This document shows, in pieces, positions 1-13,500 of a stretch of 64,000 bases of DNA; position 1 is the stretch's first letter; every line of letters begins with the position of its first letter. The DNA is from Antennarius striatus (lineage: Eukaryota > Chordata > Actinopteri > Lophiiformes > Antennariidae), in assembly GCF_040054535.1 (NCBI RefSeq), contig NC_090793.1, forward strand, positions 20,354,001 through 20,418,000. The letters run 5' to 3'. The position numbers and the translations under genes are program-made. The notes below the pieces were generated by a model. That model saw only the letters and a program-made list of their open reading frames with translations, was not told the DNA's origin and made no database searches.

Positions 1-1856
1 CTTTTTGTTTTGTTTTTGTTTACAGCACGATGATGCAATCACTCACAGTGTGAGAACATGGGCTAGCTGCTGTAGCATGCTAACTAACATATGATGGTAA
101 TTTATGCAGGCATGCATTGGTGCACACAACCACAGCAGCTGAAAATAAAGCCCCCCCCTGCCCCTACAGGGGGCGTTCCTCTGGCGCATCCTCACCCTCG
201 CGTGGAATTCTCCCAAGTAAACCCAGAAACGTCAAAGGCCCGACTCCTATGGGGGCGCCACACAAACGCGCTTCTGTTGGCGACTCGCGTCCGTCAGCTC
301 CCCCCCCCCGTGTTTGAACTTCACAAACGTGGTTCGATAAACCGCTAAAAACTGAGAAACGTACCGGGGCCAGCAATCCCCACACTTCTGTAAATGTTTT
401 TCACACTGGAAACACCCCCCCCACACACGTTTCAGAACACCAGAGCTTCGCTGGACCGAGCCCTGAAGCAAACCTCTGGTGTGAGGGAATAATATAGAAG
501 GCATTAAATGTCTAGACTGGAAGAAAAAGCAGCTGAAGCGTCAGAAGTAAATCCTGAACTTGAGGAGAGAATGACTTAAAACGAATAAAATCATCCATCT
601 GTGCAGCAAGAGTTTAGTTGTCAAGAAGAATTAAAGGCTAAAACAAAAAAACAAGTTTAAAAACAAGATAATTAATCTCATGTTTCCAGATCAAAGATTT
701 TAGAATCCTGGCATAAACAGGATGGTTTGCAGTGAGGGTAATTTGGAGTTAATATCCTAATTTGAAGTGTTGCTGGAAGGATGCATGGAAACATATGGAG
801 AGAAGGACCGAGCGAGCATCTCACGCTTATCACCAACAGATGAAGAGTTCATGGAGTTAATGCAGGAGAAAAAAGAAAAAAAAAGCAACGCGCTGCAGGA
901 GAGCTTCGAGTTGCAAAACACTTCTTCTCTTCTTTCCAAACAGAATCAGATTGGAGCAACGTAAGACTTTGGACACCCCGGGAAAGGTCTGGCACATTTT
1001 CTGGCCTCTTAAATTTTATTCAGAGACAAATCGATTCTTCCAAATGTAGATCTTCTGATTGGTTAAAGACCTAAACATCCTCATTTCCATGATATCACTG
1101 ATATTTACATCCTAAAGTAATTTGATCTTTTATTTTACTCAAAAATGAAAACGCCTCATTGTAAAAGCTGCTGGCAGCTTTCTCAGGTCGGTGTCACCTC
1201 AGATTAAGACGTCATGGTTCGGTTGGTTCATCCATCAGGAATTCTGTTGTTCATCATGTTGTTATTTGCGGTTTCCTCCACCTGGAGGAGAAGATGCACA
1301 TCTGCCGAGTTTCATCACGGAAAACCGTTTTCCTCCCCTGTGACGTAAACCTTTATAGAATCAAGCCGTTCGGTCTCTGCCTTTGCTTCAGGTCACTGGA
1401 AGACAAGAGCCAGCCTTTGTGGTTTAATACTGAATACAAATATTTAGAGGAGACGCATCAATGGAGGCTTTTGTGGCAGTAAAGTGAAGAATGCATCAGT
1501 TGTAAACGGATGAACGGTTCGGACGTGTGGAGGAAAAGTCCACAGTGAGGACCAATGTGTGCGTGAAGACACGTGGGGAGTCACGTCTGCCCGTCTGGGC
1601 GCTGGAACGCATACCTCTGATTAGGAGCTCACTAAAAATAAGACAAGGACTCGCTGCGCGCAACCCAACCCGCATGTTGTTATGATTTTATTTGCGCCGC
1701 TTTAATGAGAAATATTTGATCATGTTTCCAGTTTGTGCTGCAAGAATGAGTTCCTGTCCCGAAGCCAGCGGGGGAAAGTTAACGCTCATCGGCAGATGAT
1801 TCCTGCAGGGGGAAGCAGGCGGCCTCGGCGTGCACGGCGCCTACCCGACCCACCTG

Positions 1857-1940
1857 GGCCCACCTGGGCCCACCTGACCCACCTGACCCACCTGACCCAC
1901 CTGACCCACCTGACCCGCCTGGGCCCACCTGACCCACCTG
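1857..1940. repeat. 10-bp minisatellite (CACCTGACCC / CACCTGGGCC)
   Basis: About eight head-to-tail copies of a 10-bp unit alternating between CACCTGACCC and CACCTGGGCC. Each unit contains the E-box core CACCTG. Open frames over it on both strands are repeat artefacts. Confidence 0.85.
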
Positions 1941-2108
1941 CAGCAGCAGAACCGACCCGGCGGCGTGAACAAAAACACTGATTGCAACACATCGGCTTCG
2001 TCTGTTATCTGTGGAAAAGTACCAGAGAACGCTGTCGCCCTGGTGGATTCCCATGTTGTTTTACTGCAAAGCCTTGGGGGAGGAAGACGGTGAAGGGGGA
2101 GGGGCGGG

Positions 2109-2110
<2 letters not shown>

Positions 2111-2174
<64 letters not shown>
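2111..2174. repeat. (GT)n microsatellite
   Basis: An uninterrupted GT dinucleotide run of about 32 units. Confidence 0.97.
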
Positions 2175-2176
<2 letters not shown>

Positions 2177-2909
2177 ACTCATGTAAGTAACCACGGGGGG
2201 TTGTCCCGTTGAGGAATATGTAATCATTTGAGATTCTGAGCTGCATTACGTAAAATATAGTATCTTCATAAAGTTTGTGATTTTGAAAGAATAACCGGAC
2301 GCGTGACCTTTGACCTTTGATGCACATCGCTGTGTTTCTAGATAACACAGGTGAGGTCGTGGTTCACACCAACCGCCGTTTATTGTGGTGTCAGTAAACC
2401 GTTGGAGTCCAGACCCTGGTGGTGGCGGTGACTGATGACCCCGCTGAACCAGATGAATGAATGAATGAACAGACAGTCTGAGGCGTTAGCCTGAATGCTA
2501 GCAGCTGGGGAGGGGGTCGTCTGCCATGTTGCTGCCATGTTGTTTGGCTGTTTACATCACAGTGACCAGCACACGCCTAGAACACGCTACCGGTCTGTGG
2601 CTAGCAAACCAGCTAGCAGTTTGTGTGAACTCACACGCTGGAGCCGAGCCACGCCCCCGTCGGGTTGTTGAGTGTAAATAAGAGAACAACACGGGAACTT
2701 CAGCGTGGGGTCAGCACACAGCCTGTGTGGACACGCTACACGCTAGCCCACACGCTAGCATGCGTGTGAATGTCGGCTGTCGTTTAAACTTTAAAGCATT
2801 TCAAACAAACCTTCTTGCAGGATTCCAGAGCAGACGTTAGCGTGAAGACGACGAAACCGTCCCACAGAGCAGATCCGTCTGCAGATCAGTTCTCTGTTTA
2901 CTCCACAAT

Positions 2910-2911
<2 letters not shown>

Positions 2912-2997
<86 letters not shown>

Positions 2998-3015
2998 TGT
3001 GTGTGTGTGTGTGTG
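2912..3015. repeat. (TG)n microsatellite
   Basis: About 52 TG units with a single TC interruption near the 3' end. Confidence 0.97.
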
Positions 3016-4088
3016 CAACATTCATAGAGAGAAAATGTTTACCCTTATTCACGTTGAATATTTGTCTGCAGTGACATTATTCGTGGCCAAACATTAATAT
3101 TTTAAAGGTTGTTATGAATTCAGATGGATCTGCTTCAGGCTGTGCTGCTATTGGTCCATCTGAGTTCGGAGATAAGGCTAACGGAGAGCAGGAGCTAATG
3201 CCATTAGCCACCGAGGGAATAGTCAGATGACCGAAGAAAATTCAAAAAGCCCCAAAATAAATTAATTTTTTCCCAATTTATTCTCAATGTGACTTTTTAT
3301 TATGCTGTACTTCTGCGTTTAAACAATTTACAGCAAGAGAAAAATATTCAAAAAAAGTTTTTAGCAATCATGAAAGCATTTTAGAAAAAAAACAAAAAAA
3401 CTCTGGTGATTGTAAATCTTAACAAACAAAAAAAAGACAAAAGTGTGTCAGGATAAAGACCCTTATAATTACATTAAACTATAAGCAGTGTCCTCTGCTT
3501 ATAGTAATGACTCTACTTCAGTTTGTTCCTGGGAACACGAGGGGACACATTTCACACCTGACCGTGGCACCGATCTGACCTCTGACCTTAAGCCCGGGTT
3601 AGCATTGGTAGCCTGAGCCACGCTAACGTAGAGCTGTCAGCTCAGCAGCATGCAGAAGGGTCGGTCCTGGTCTCCTAGCGACCGCTGCACGTATCTGTCG
3701 CTGTGGAACCCTTAACATCGGTGACCGGTGTGATTCAGAGCCCGTCTGCTGCAGAACGACCCTCACCTTTTGTCACGGGGCGAAAGAATCTATTTTCTAA
3801 CACGTCAGTCCTTCATGGCAGCTCTTGGAGGGAGAAGTCATCTCCAGGTCTGGGCTGTTTCATAAGCTGCTCCATCCACTTCTGATTCACTGCGTGTCCT
3901 GAGAAGAGAACATCTGCCCGTGGAACTGACAGGCTGCGGCGGCAGAGGATCGTTAATGTGTAACCTGTGTTAATGTCACACAGATGGCTGCTTTGAAACT
4001 TTTAAAGAACATCATATCCACTGGCAGCAGATGTGGGTTCCTCTCTCTGCAGGGCGGATTCACATGGCTCGCTCCTCATCTGACAGCT

Positions 4089-4092
<4 letters not shown>

Positions 4093-4171
<79 letters not shown>
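4093..4171. repeat. (TG)n microsatellite
   Basis: About 39 uninterrupted TG units. Confidence 0.97.
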
Positions 4172-4172
<1 letters not shown>

Positions 4173-5390
4173 GTTTTGTTTTTTTGTTCAGTTTCAGGAA
4201 TGCTGGTGCAACATGGAGGAAAGGGCGTGTCGCTAAGAGCAGATGGGATGTTTTAGTCGTTCGTACGGCGAAGCGTCTGATGCTCCACCCCCTGACGTGT
4301 TCACAGGAAGCAGATTAAATTCAGTTTGAACATATTTTATTTATCCATGCTGCAAAACGTCTTGATGAAAGAAGTGATTTCTTGCAACTGAAATGATCAT
4401 TTTCTTTAGTATGCAAGCTGTGCTGTAGTGTTATGGATTTCATGCATATGCATATCAAAAAGGATGTGTGTGACATTCAGTTCACAACAATAAAAACTAA
4501 TTTGATGAAATGCATTCAAAATCAACGTTTCTCCTGCAGAATCCGGGTCCAGTGAAGTCACTGGGTCTCATTAATGATGCAGGCGTCCTCCAAATACGCC
4601 CGTCTATTCTTATTTCTCCGTGTTTTCTCTGTGTTGTTGTGATTTTCCCTATTGTGATGGTGTTTTTTTATTTGCAGGCGTTGAATGTGCTGCTCCGCTC
4701 CTCGCCTTCTGTTTGCAGCGACTGTTTATGGAGCTGCACACGCGTGTCTTTATGTGATTGTAATAACCCTCTGTGTGTTCCTGAATGACTTCCACTTGTT
4801 TGTCGAGTGTGGCTCACATTCAAGGTCGCTACTAAACCCAGAGCATAGACCGAGCCAAAGGTGACGCCTGGAAATATGATAGGGTGGGTTCAGTCCTGGA
4901 GCGCTGAGGGGAGGGCCTCATCGATGGTATTGATTGATTACTGGACTCGTCCTGTTGCTCCGGCCCGCAGATGGTTTCAAGCATCACTTTGAAACAACAG
5001 CAGGATTTCTGGAAACGAATGAATGAAAGCAGCACCCGTTGTGTCGGCGCAGGCTCGTCAGCGGCGTGCCGTTCACACCGGGGTCAAAGGATAGGATTCC
5101 AGGTCATCTCTTTGGTTTCACAAGACTCGACAAGACACAAGCAGCGGTGTAACCCGATCCAGAGGTAAACACCTGCTCGGCACCGGAGCGCAGGGGAGGT
5201 GTGAAAGAGGCCGGGGGGGTACATGAGCCTAATCACCAGGGTTATTCTAGTCCACGTCGTGCTGCAGCAGGACCGCCGGCCCGACCCCGCATTCGACACC
5301 TGCAGGCCACGGATTTCAAAGACTAGCTGGCGTCCGCTGGCGGGGTCGGTTTGCAGCGAGGTGCGGCCAGAGAAAGGACACACACTAACA

Positions 5391-5648
5391 TCACACGTCA
5401 GGACACACACACACATCACACGTCAGGACACACACACGCATCACACGTCAGGACACACACACACATCACACATCAGGACACACACACACATCACACGTCA
5501 GGACACACACACACATCACACGTCAGGACACACACACACATCACACGTCAGGACACACACACACATCACACGTCAGGACACACACACATCACACGTCAGG
5601 ACACACACACACATCACACGTCAGGACACACACACACATCACACGTGT
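5391..5648. repeat. 25-bp minisatellite with CA-rich unit
   Basis: About ten copies of a 25-bp unit made of a CA run plus CATCACACGTCAGGA. One copy is two bases shorter. The unit seems to have grown from a CA microsatellite. His/Thr-rich open frames across it are artefacts. Confidence 0.92.
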
Positions 5649-6066
5649 GATGGTCACACTGGATCTGGATGGACGCCACAGGTCATCCGGCACCAGGCGC
5701 TCTGATTGGTTAAAAACCCAGGTCCGATCTGAAGGCCCCAGAGGAGCTGATACTGTTCAGTGTTGAGCCTTTATCAATAATGAAACAAACAAACTGATCA
5801 ATAAACACGTCTCAGACGTCTGGAACGGACGTTTGACCGCCGCTCCCAGTTCAGGACTTTTATTTGTGGAGCAAAGTCTTGACCCGCGTCCTGTGGTCCT
5901 CATCCAGGTCAAACGGTTCAGCGTCCACACAGGAGATTCGGGTGGACTGAGAGATCACATTCCTCTGGGGTGGGGGGCACAGCGAGGGGGTGGGGGCACA
6001 TACAGCCCCGCCTTTGTCTGACTGGAGGCTGGAAAACACTTTACTACCACTGACAGCTAGTCCTCA

Positions 6067-6202
<136 letters not shown>

Positions 6203-7404
6203 AGGCTACAGGTGAATCATTTCCTGGTGGTTTTGTAAACACACACGTGGGGGAGGAGCTTCAGGTGTCAGAATAAGTGAAGGATTAAAAAGACGTAAAA
6301 GCTCCTGAATGACCGATCCCCACAGGGGAGACGGTTTCTGAGAACATGAATATTAATGAGCGACTGTTTCACTCCTCTGGCTTCCGTTAACGGCTCTAAA
6401 TGTCTTTGTTATATCTTTAAGTTCCAGACGTGAGGACGTGGACGTGGGATGCGTGAAGTCGATCATCTCGCTCGTCATTGGCCAATCAGGGTCAAGGAAT
6501 CCAGCGACGCTCCTGAATTTGGTACAGATCTGAATAAACCAGCGTCATCGGTCAAACAGAATACACACATTGTGCCCCCATGTTTGGTTCAAGGGGTCAG
6601 AAGGTCAACAGGAATACCCAAAAGGGGTTTTATGAAACGATTTCTACGTGAAATCAAAATTGAATGAGCGTCTCCTCCCCCGACTCATCCTCCGTTTGTC
6701 TGGATGAAAGACGCAGAAAAAGTCCCTCCTGAGAGTTTAACCGGTGAGCGTTCAAAGATTCCTTTTCACGAGATCTGCTGGCCTTCATCACGTGGCCCCG
6801 CCCACTGACGCCGCCTCTCGGCGGGGGCTCAGGCCTCCATCAATCACACCTTCAATGGAGATGTTGACTCTTTACGTCCGGCTGGACGCGGTCCAGTCCA
6901 GAAACCCTCAGCGTGTGTGTCAGCATGTGTGGTCCGGTCATGTGACACGTCCACAGCCAATCAGATGCACCCCCCCCAGGTTCTCCTGTCCAAGTTCCAG
7001 AGGAAAACAACCACCAACACGGAAGTTACATAACTAGACGTTTAAAGGAGAAGAAGAAGCTGTGAACGGATGCTTCTGGCCGGAGGAATAAACTCGGTCA
7101 AGATGAACATCTTGTCTCCATTGTCTGTGTTGGACCAAACATTTTTCTTCTTTTCGCTGGAATGAGCCGTGAAGATAAACGTAGCGTCCTGTTTGGCTCC
7201 TCTAACCTTCACTGGGAAACAGATTTCCACCGTCGGGTTTGATCAGAATGAGACGTTTGAAAGTTTGAACGTTTCCTCCTCATTAGATGTCCTCAAACTT
7301 TTCTCATCACCCTCATAGATACAGGATGAGATTTTCTGTTGCTGGAAGCTGTTTTTTGCTGAGTGGAACTGGCCTCTAAAAACCACATCTGAGTGGGCGT
7401 CCGA

Positions 7405-7500
7405 TGACCTGGCGACGTGTCCAGGGTGTACCCCGCCTCTCCCCCATTGCCAGCTAGGATAGGCGAGACTAGATGATCGTGATCGTCTCATCTTCAAGGA
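7405..7500 (+). repeat. Fragment of a dispersed teleost repeat (copy 1 of 3)
   Basis: Contains the phrase CTGGCGACGTGTCCAGGG followed by a CCCCGCCTCTC block and AGATGATCGTGATCGTCTCATCTT. The same order of blocks occurs at about 14187-14290 in an SLC6 intron, so this is an interspersed family. From memory, this block is very common in teleost genomes. I cannot assign its class with confidence. Confidence 0.65.
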
Positions 7501-7524
7501 GATGAATGAAGGATTTTCGGCACA

Positions 7525-7665
7525 AATGGAAGAGTTTTGTTCGTCTCGTGTTGCTCTGCTGTGCTGGGGTGTGGCAGGAGGCGGGGCCGAACCTTTTGGG
7601 CGGAGCCTTGTCACACCTCTGCCTCATCAGGTTGATTAACCTGAGGCTTTCTAAGCTGGGTCCTC
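7525..7665 (+). repeat. Dispersed repeat, copy A (partner at 29285-29455)
   Basis: This segment aligns by eye with 29285-29455. Both share a TCTGCTGT.CTGGGGTGTGG block, a GGAG.C.TTGTC block and the ending GATTAACCTGAGGC. It carries one copy of the CACACCTCTGCCTCATC end, whereas the partner has that end amplified. Confidence 0.7.
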
Positions 7666-8404
7666 CTCTGGTTCGGTGCTAGATTATTATTATGATGATT
7701 ATTAATCCTAATAATCCTAATAATTTTTGTAGTATTATTATTATAGTAATACAAATTATTATACTGTTGTTGTCATTACTTATCATAATTTTATCATTGT
7801 TGCTTTCATTGTGCTGCCCTGTACTAGCAGTACTGTGTTACAGAAACATTTCTGAACTAGCAGGAGATGCAGGATATATATTATTGATTTGAAAACGGAC
7901 TAAACCAAATTTGGTTACACTTTTTACAGCAATAGAATGAAAAACATTAAATTGTGTAAAAAATAAACTATAAGGACATTAAAATGCACCCAAACTGTGG
8001 TGTTCTCCAAACTCAAACTGCTTGCGGTTACTTCCTGTGAATGGCAGCAAACCGTCTCAGTGTGTAGTATTGGGTCTCTTTGTGTCCTGCCTCATTGACT
8101 GAGTCAACATCGTTGTGTATTGGGCTCTCAGCGCCACACAGGAGCTCCCGAGGCGACAGACGGCGCCTCATAAAGGCATAATGTCCTGAAAACGCGTTTG
8201 TGCTGCTTTGAGACGAACCAGCCGCCGCCGTTTGCTCACAGCTTCCTGTTGTCATCTCCTCGTCTCTTCCTGTTTGTCCTCTGAGATGTTCCCGTAAATT
8301 GAATCAGGAGGGAACATCGTGTCCACGTCCAGTGGAGCTCGAGTGTCGCTGCTGGAGCTCCCCACGACTCGCCCAGCGCTAATTCTAACTGATGGATTCA
8401 TTTA

Positions 8405-8407
<3 letters not shown>

Positions 8408-8450
<43 letters not shown>
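8408..8450. repeat. (GT)n microsatellite
   Basis: About 21 GT units. Confidence 0.95.
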
Positions 8451-10026
8451 TCCATCTCCAGCATGGATCGACTAATGCAGGCAGCGTTTCACTTTATTCG
8501 TTCAGGCTTTAAGAGCCAAACGTTTGGATTCTAAAGCCTGGATTTATTAATCCGACTGCTGACGCTGTCATCAGATTGATGTTGTTCGTGTTATTTTCTC
8601 CTCTTTAACATGTTTTTTTGCTCACACTGACATAAAAACTACGTTGAGGGTCCTGAATAGTTTGCTATTCATTCCTTCTTCATTCACACTGAGATGTACC
8701 CAAACACACCTGGATATGGTCCTGGTCCAGTGGGGTTCTCTACCCAGAAGACCTCCTGACCCCCGGCCTGAATCTGGTCGCCTGACTCCTTCATGTAACT
8801 CTGCTCATATTTAATGACCACACTACCACACAGCCAAACCGTTTCATAAGTCCAAATATCTGATAAAGTGAATCAGAGTTGGGACCGGACTGACCCCGTC
8901 CCATTCAGGGACAAAGGACGCCGTTGTGAGACGATCATCGTCCACGGAGCTGTGATGTTTCTCCTGCTGGTGGGTCAGGGGTCGCCGGACGGCCCGGAGG
9001 CGACGCCTGCAATCAGACTCAACAGCTGCTCTTTCACCTGCAGATTTTATTATTTTACAAGACTCAAGGTTGTTTTCCGATACATTTAGAAATGTATTTC
9101 AAGATAATTATTTAAGGAGAGAAGTAATTTAATTTTGTGACCAGTACTATGATTATTATTTATCACATTAAAGTCATAATTTGAATAGAGAGCTGTTATG
9201 TGTACAAGCAGGGAGTGTTTTGTCAATTTAAGGTTTAATAACATTCATAAATACAATTAAATATGTCAGACTCTGGGCTTTTCCAACGGAAAGGAGACAG
9301 TGTGAGGAAAGCACTCTGTAATTACATCTTTGTGGTTTTAATACCTTTACAAGTTAAATGAGAATATCTTGGAAATTGGTCTCTTTTAAAATAGATTTTT
9401 ATAAGGATTTCATTAAATGTGACATTTTCACTAGTTGCCACAAAAATGCAGAATTTTTCCACTAAATAAATTTATAGCGATGTGCTCTCAATAGATCCCC
9501 ATGAAGCAAATATGAAAATGTCAGCAGCCTTTGAATTAGTAAATTACTTTTTTATTCTGTTATCATTTTCCTGAGGCTTAGTTGTTGTTTGTTTCACAAC
9601 ACAGTGGCTCCATTCAGTCCCTGTTTAAGTCTGTCCTCAGTTTACCCCCAAAGATTGAGTCTCCAGATCCTTTTACTTTTGCCAATCGGAGCCAATCATT
9701 GGTTCCGACAGAGGAAGCTTGTTCAATCGGCCAGTCGTCCATGACGGCGGTGCAAAGCATGCAGCATCACGACTACACGCCACAGCTCAGCTGCTCCTTT
9801 AGCCGCTCAGGGAGCGACGACCTCATGAGTCCAGCTTGGGAGGTCAGAGGTCAGGTGTTAGGAGTCTGTGTGTGAGTGTGTGTGTGGGTGTGTGTAGTCA
9901 GCGGCGATCAGGAGGAAAAGTGGTTCACAAAAATCTGATTTCAAAAAAGAGTATTTCCCCTGTGGGGGACAATACAGGTCATTAAAAATGCTTTTTTTTT
10001 TTAAATTCCACCCTCATTGAACAAAC

Positions 10027-10218
10027 TCTAACCCTAAACCTAACCCTAAACCTAACCCAAACCTAACCCTAAACCTAACCCAAACCTAACCCTAACCTCA
10101 ATCCTAACCCCAACCGTGACCCAAAATTTAACCCTAATCCTGAATCTAAACCTAAACCTAACCCCCAAACCTAAACCTGACCCTAACCCAACTCCTAACC
10201 CCAGCCCTAACCCTAACC
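10027..10218 (-). repeat. Degenerate telomere-like array (CCCTAA-type)
   Basis: About 190 bp of CTAACCCTAAAC, CTAACCC and variants of the vertebrate telomere unit (CCCTAA)n, with many single-base changes and a mixed 6- and 7-bp step. It ends about 325 bp before the start codon of the SLC6 gene. It is an interstitial telomere-like sequence, or a satellite that resembles one. Confidence 0.85.
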
Positions 10219-10542
10219 GGGGGGGAGAACCGTCTCAGATCTCCTATATAATATATATTTCATATATTATCTCTATATGCTGATGACTGGACTTTATACC
10301 TTGATTCCCGTGGATCAATAACTTTTTGCTAACAGTTAAACCAGTGGAATCGAAGTGTTCCAGTTATCGCCTTCAAACTTTGCCAGGACCGTCAGCTCAT
10401 TGATAAACCCCCCCAGGCACCGAACAAGGAAACTGGTTTGATATTTAAAGATGAGGGACAGGTTGGGGGCAGGACAACGACGCCGGAGCGACAGTCGAAG
10501 AAGCAAACATCAGTCGAGGTTCTAAAAGAAGCAACGCTCACA

Positions 10543-13500
10543 ATGGTGGAAGCTGAGACCAACAGACAGAGATGGAGAAGGGGAACGCTGCCAGGGTCTG
10601 AGGACAGGGGGGGGTGGGCCAGCAAGAGAGAGTACATCCTGGTGGTCGCAGGAAACGTCATCGGACTGGGCAACGTGTGGAGGTTCCCTTACCTGTGCTA
10701 CAAAAACGGTGGAGGTAAATATCAGAACGAAGCTGGATGTGACTGGGGGGGTGAGTGGGAGGACGTCCCTCCGCCCACCCGGGGGCCTCCTGACGACGCT
10801 GTCCTCCTGCAGGGGCCTTCCTGGTGCCGTATGGCCTGCTGGCCGTGTTCTGTGGGGTTCCTCTGTTCCTGCTGGAGATCTCCGTCGGCCAGTACACCCA
10901 GCAAGGATTCATCACCTGCTGGAAGCAGCTGTGTCCGCTGGCGAAGGGTGAGGCCATCCCAGTCGGACCAAAACGGACAAGCAGGAGGGACAAGGCCCCG
11001 GATTTAGAGGGGTTTCATCAGATGTGGTTTCTGTCTCTGTGAAAGGCATCGGCTTCGGACAGCTGACCGTGGTGTTCCTCAACAGCACCTACATTATGAT
11101 CGAAGCCTGGGCTCTGTTCTACTTGGTGTTCTCCTTCAGGTCCCAGCTGCCGTGGGCCAGCTGTGACAACACCTGGAACACAGGTGAGACACCTCCACCA
11201 GAATACATATTCACAGTACGTGTTCTTAGGCACTGCCTTTAGCCCTCGGTTAACGTCTGACATTATAACACTAATAATTTAAACGGGCTCTGAAATCCTC
11301 CCTTTGAATTGTCACTCAGTTCATTTATTACAGGATGTTTATTAAAATCCCTTCTTCAGCCTCGAGTCATCGACAGACTGCTTTAAATGTGAATCAGCTG
11401 AGGCTGGCCCCGCCCCTTTCAAAACTGGGTGTGGCTTCAACTTGCTAGAGTCAAAGCCAATTCTGAAAATGGACAAAGCCCATTTCTAAAGTTAAAGCAT
11501 TTCCTGTTTGCATAACATGATGATTTGAGATTAATGATAGATTTTCCTCATAATGAAGACAATTATCATAAAATACACAACCGGCTGATTAAAGTTGATG
11601 AAACAATGACTTGAATTTATGATTAAATATTCATTATCTGTAATAAAAAACAAAATGTCTGAAGGCCATCTGACCTTTGCTCTCCCGCCCAGCTGAACAA
11701 CCAGGAATGCTTCTGCTTCTATTGGTTCTCTGTAGAACCTTCAGCTCACTTCTCCTCACTGACCTCTGTTTGCTCCTCCAACCAGCCGACTGCTTTGACC
11801 TCCACATGTTCAATTCCTCCAACGTGACGTCCAATCAGACCCAACACTCTTCTGCAGCGATGGAGTTCTGGGAGTGAGTCCAGCTGATTTAATAATGATG
11901 TAGACAGACGTTCACAGACGTTCTCCACCATCGGGTACGCTTCATCCTCTCCAGCTCCACCCGTTCACGTCTCCTGTCCTCAGGCGGAGGATGCTGGGAA
12001 TGTCTGGAGGCATCGACGATCTGGGCGGCGTAAGATGGGAGCTGGTCTTGTGTCTTCTGGTCAGCTGGGTGATCTGCTACTTCAGCATCTGGAAAGGAGT
12101 CAAATCCTCTGGAAAGGTCCTACAGAAATGTTTTGGATGTTCTTCTCTCTGTGATGGAGTTCATTATCACTTATATGGACTGTCTTTTCTCTCAGGTTGC
12201 TTATTTCACAGCCACGTTCCCCTACGTGATGCTCCTGATCCTGCTGGTCAGAGGCTTGACACTACCTGGAGCTTCTGAAGGGATCTACTACTACCTGTAC
12301 CCAGATCTGAACCACCTGGCCAACGTGGAGGTGGACTGTTGATTCAAACAGTTACATTTCTTTGCTGTAAATTAATTCCTGTGGATAAATAAAGTGTCTT
12401 TGTCACTACATATAAAGGGTTGGGTCTTGACTCACATCCTCAGTCTTCAGAAGCGTTTTCAAATTAATGCCCGAAATGGAATTTAGTTTTAAAGTCATCC
12501 TCCTTCTTTGGTTTATACAACTCCTTTAAATGAATTCCAGGTCTGGATTGAAGCTGGAACCCAGATCCTTTTCTCCTACAGCCTGACGGGAGGGATTCTG
12601 ATAGTCTTGGGTAGTTACACCGACTACAACAACAACAGTTACAAGTAAACACAGCAGATGTTAGATCTTTGACCATGTCTGAAGTCATTCTTATATAATT
12701 AAATTGATTTTACTACCTGAGGATGAGCTTTAATCGTTGGTGGCCTCCAGGGATTGCTTCTGGCTGTGTCTGCTGAACAGTGGGACCAGCTTCCTGTCTG
12801 GATTCGTGGTCTTCTCCGTGCTGGGATTCATGGCTCGACATTATGGAGTGACTGTAGAGACTGTGGCGCTGTCCGGTACCGCACACACCCGTCCAAAGAT
12901 GAACATGTTGCTGTAACAGACGTAGTTTAACAGCCGGTCCCTCCACAGGTCCAGGTCTGGCCTTCATCGCCTACCCTCAGGCCACAGCTTTGATGCCTTT
13001 ACCACAATTCTGGACCGTCTGCTTCTTCCTGATGCTGATTCTACTGACTGTTGACACTCATGTAAAGACTCCTGTCTCATTTCCCACGGAGCAGTAGATG
13101 TGTAGAACCCAAAACCTTTCCTTTGTCTCCCAGTTCATAGCAATGGAGAGCATTTTCACCACAGTGGCCGACTTGTTCCCCAAGTTGTTTCGCGCAGCGG
13201 TGAAGCACGAGGTCTTCGTCCTCATCAGCTGCATCGCCATCTTCCTCCTGCATCTCGTGTTGGTGACCCAGGTGAAAGAAACGTCCTCATGAAACACACT
13301 TAAACATGTCTGTTAAATGTTTTCTCAGTGACTCGTTTTAATCAAATCTCCTCGTCTTTCTACACCAGGGAGGAATCTACATCTTCCAACTCGTTGAATT
13401 CTACGGTTCTACCAGAGTCTCTCAGAATTTCCTGGCTATTAGCGAGTGCCTGACTATGGGCTGGATTTTTGGTGAGTGGGATTAGTTACAGTGTGAAGAC

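Noticed and set aside
767-964. A 65-codon open frame near the left end
   Set aside because: Short, Lys/Glu-rich, without homology or splice context.
5391-5648. CRISPR-like array of 25-bp units
   Set aside because: Units are directly abutting with no unique spacers, in a vertebrate genome. It is a minisatellite.
9582-9875. A 97-codon open frame before the SLC6 gene
   Set aside because: Composition is mixed but I recognise no domain, and no exon partner with matching phase is visible.
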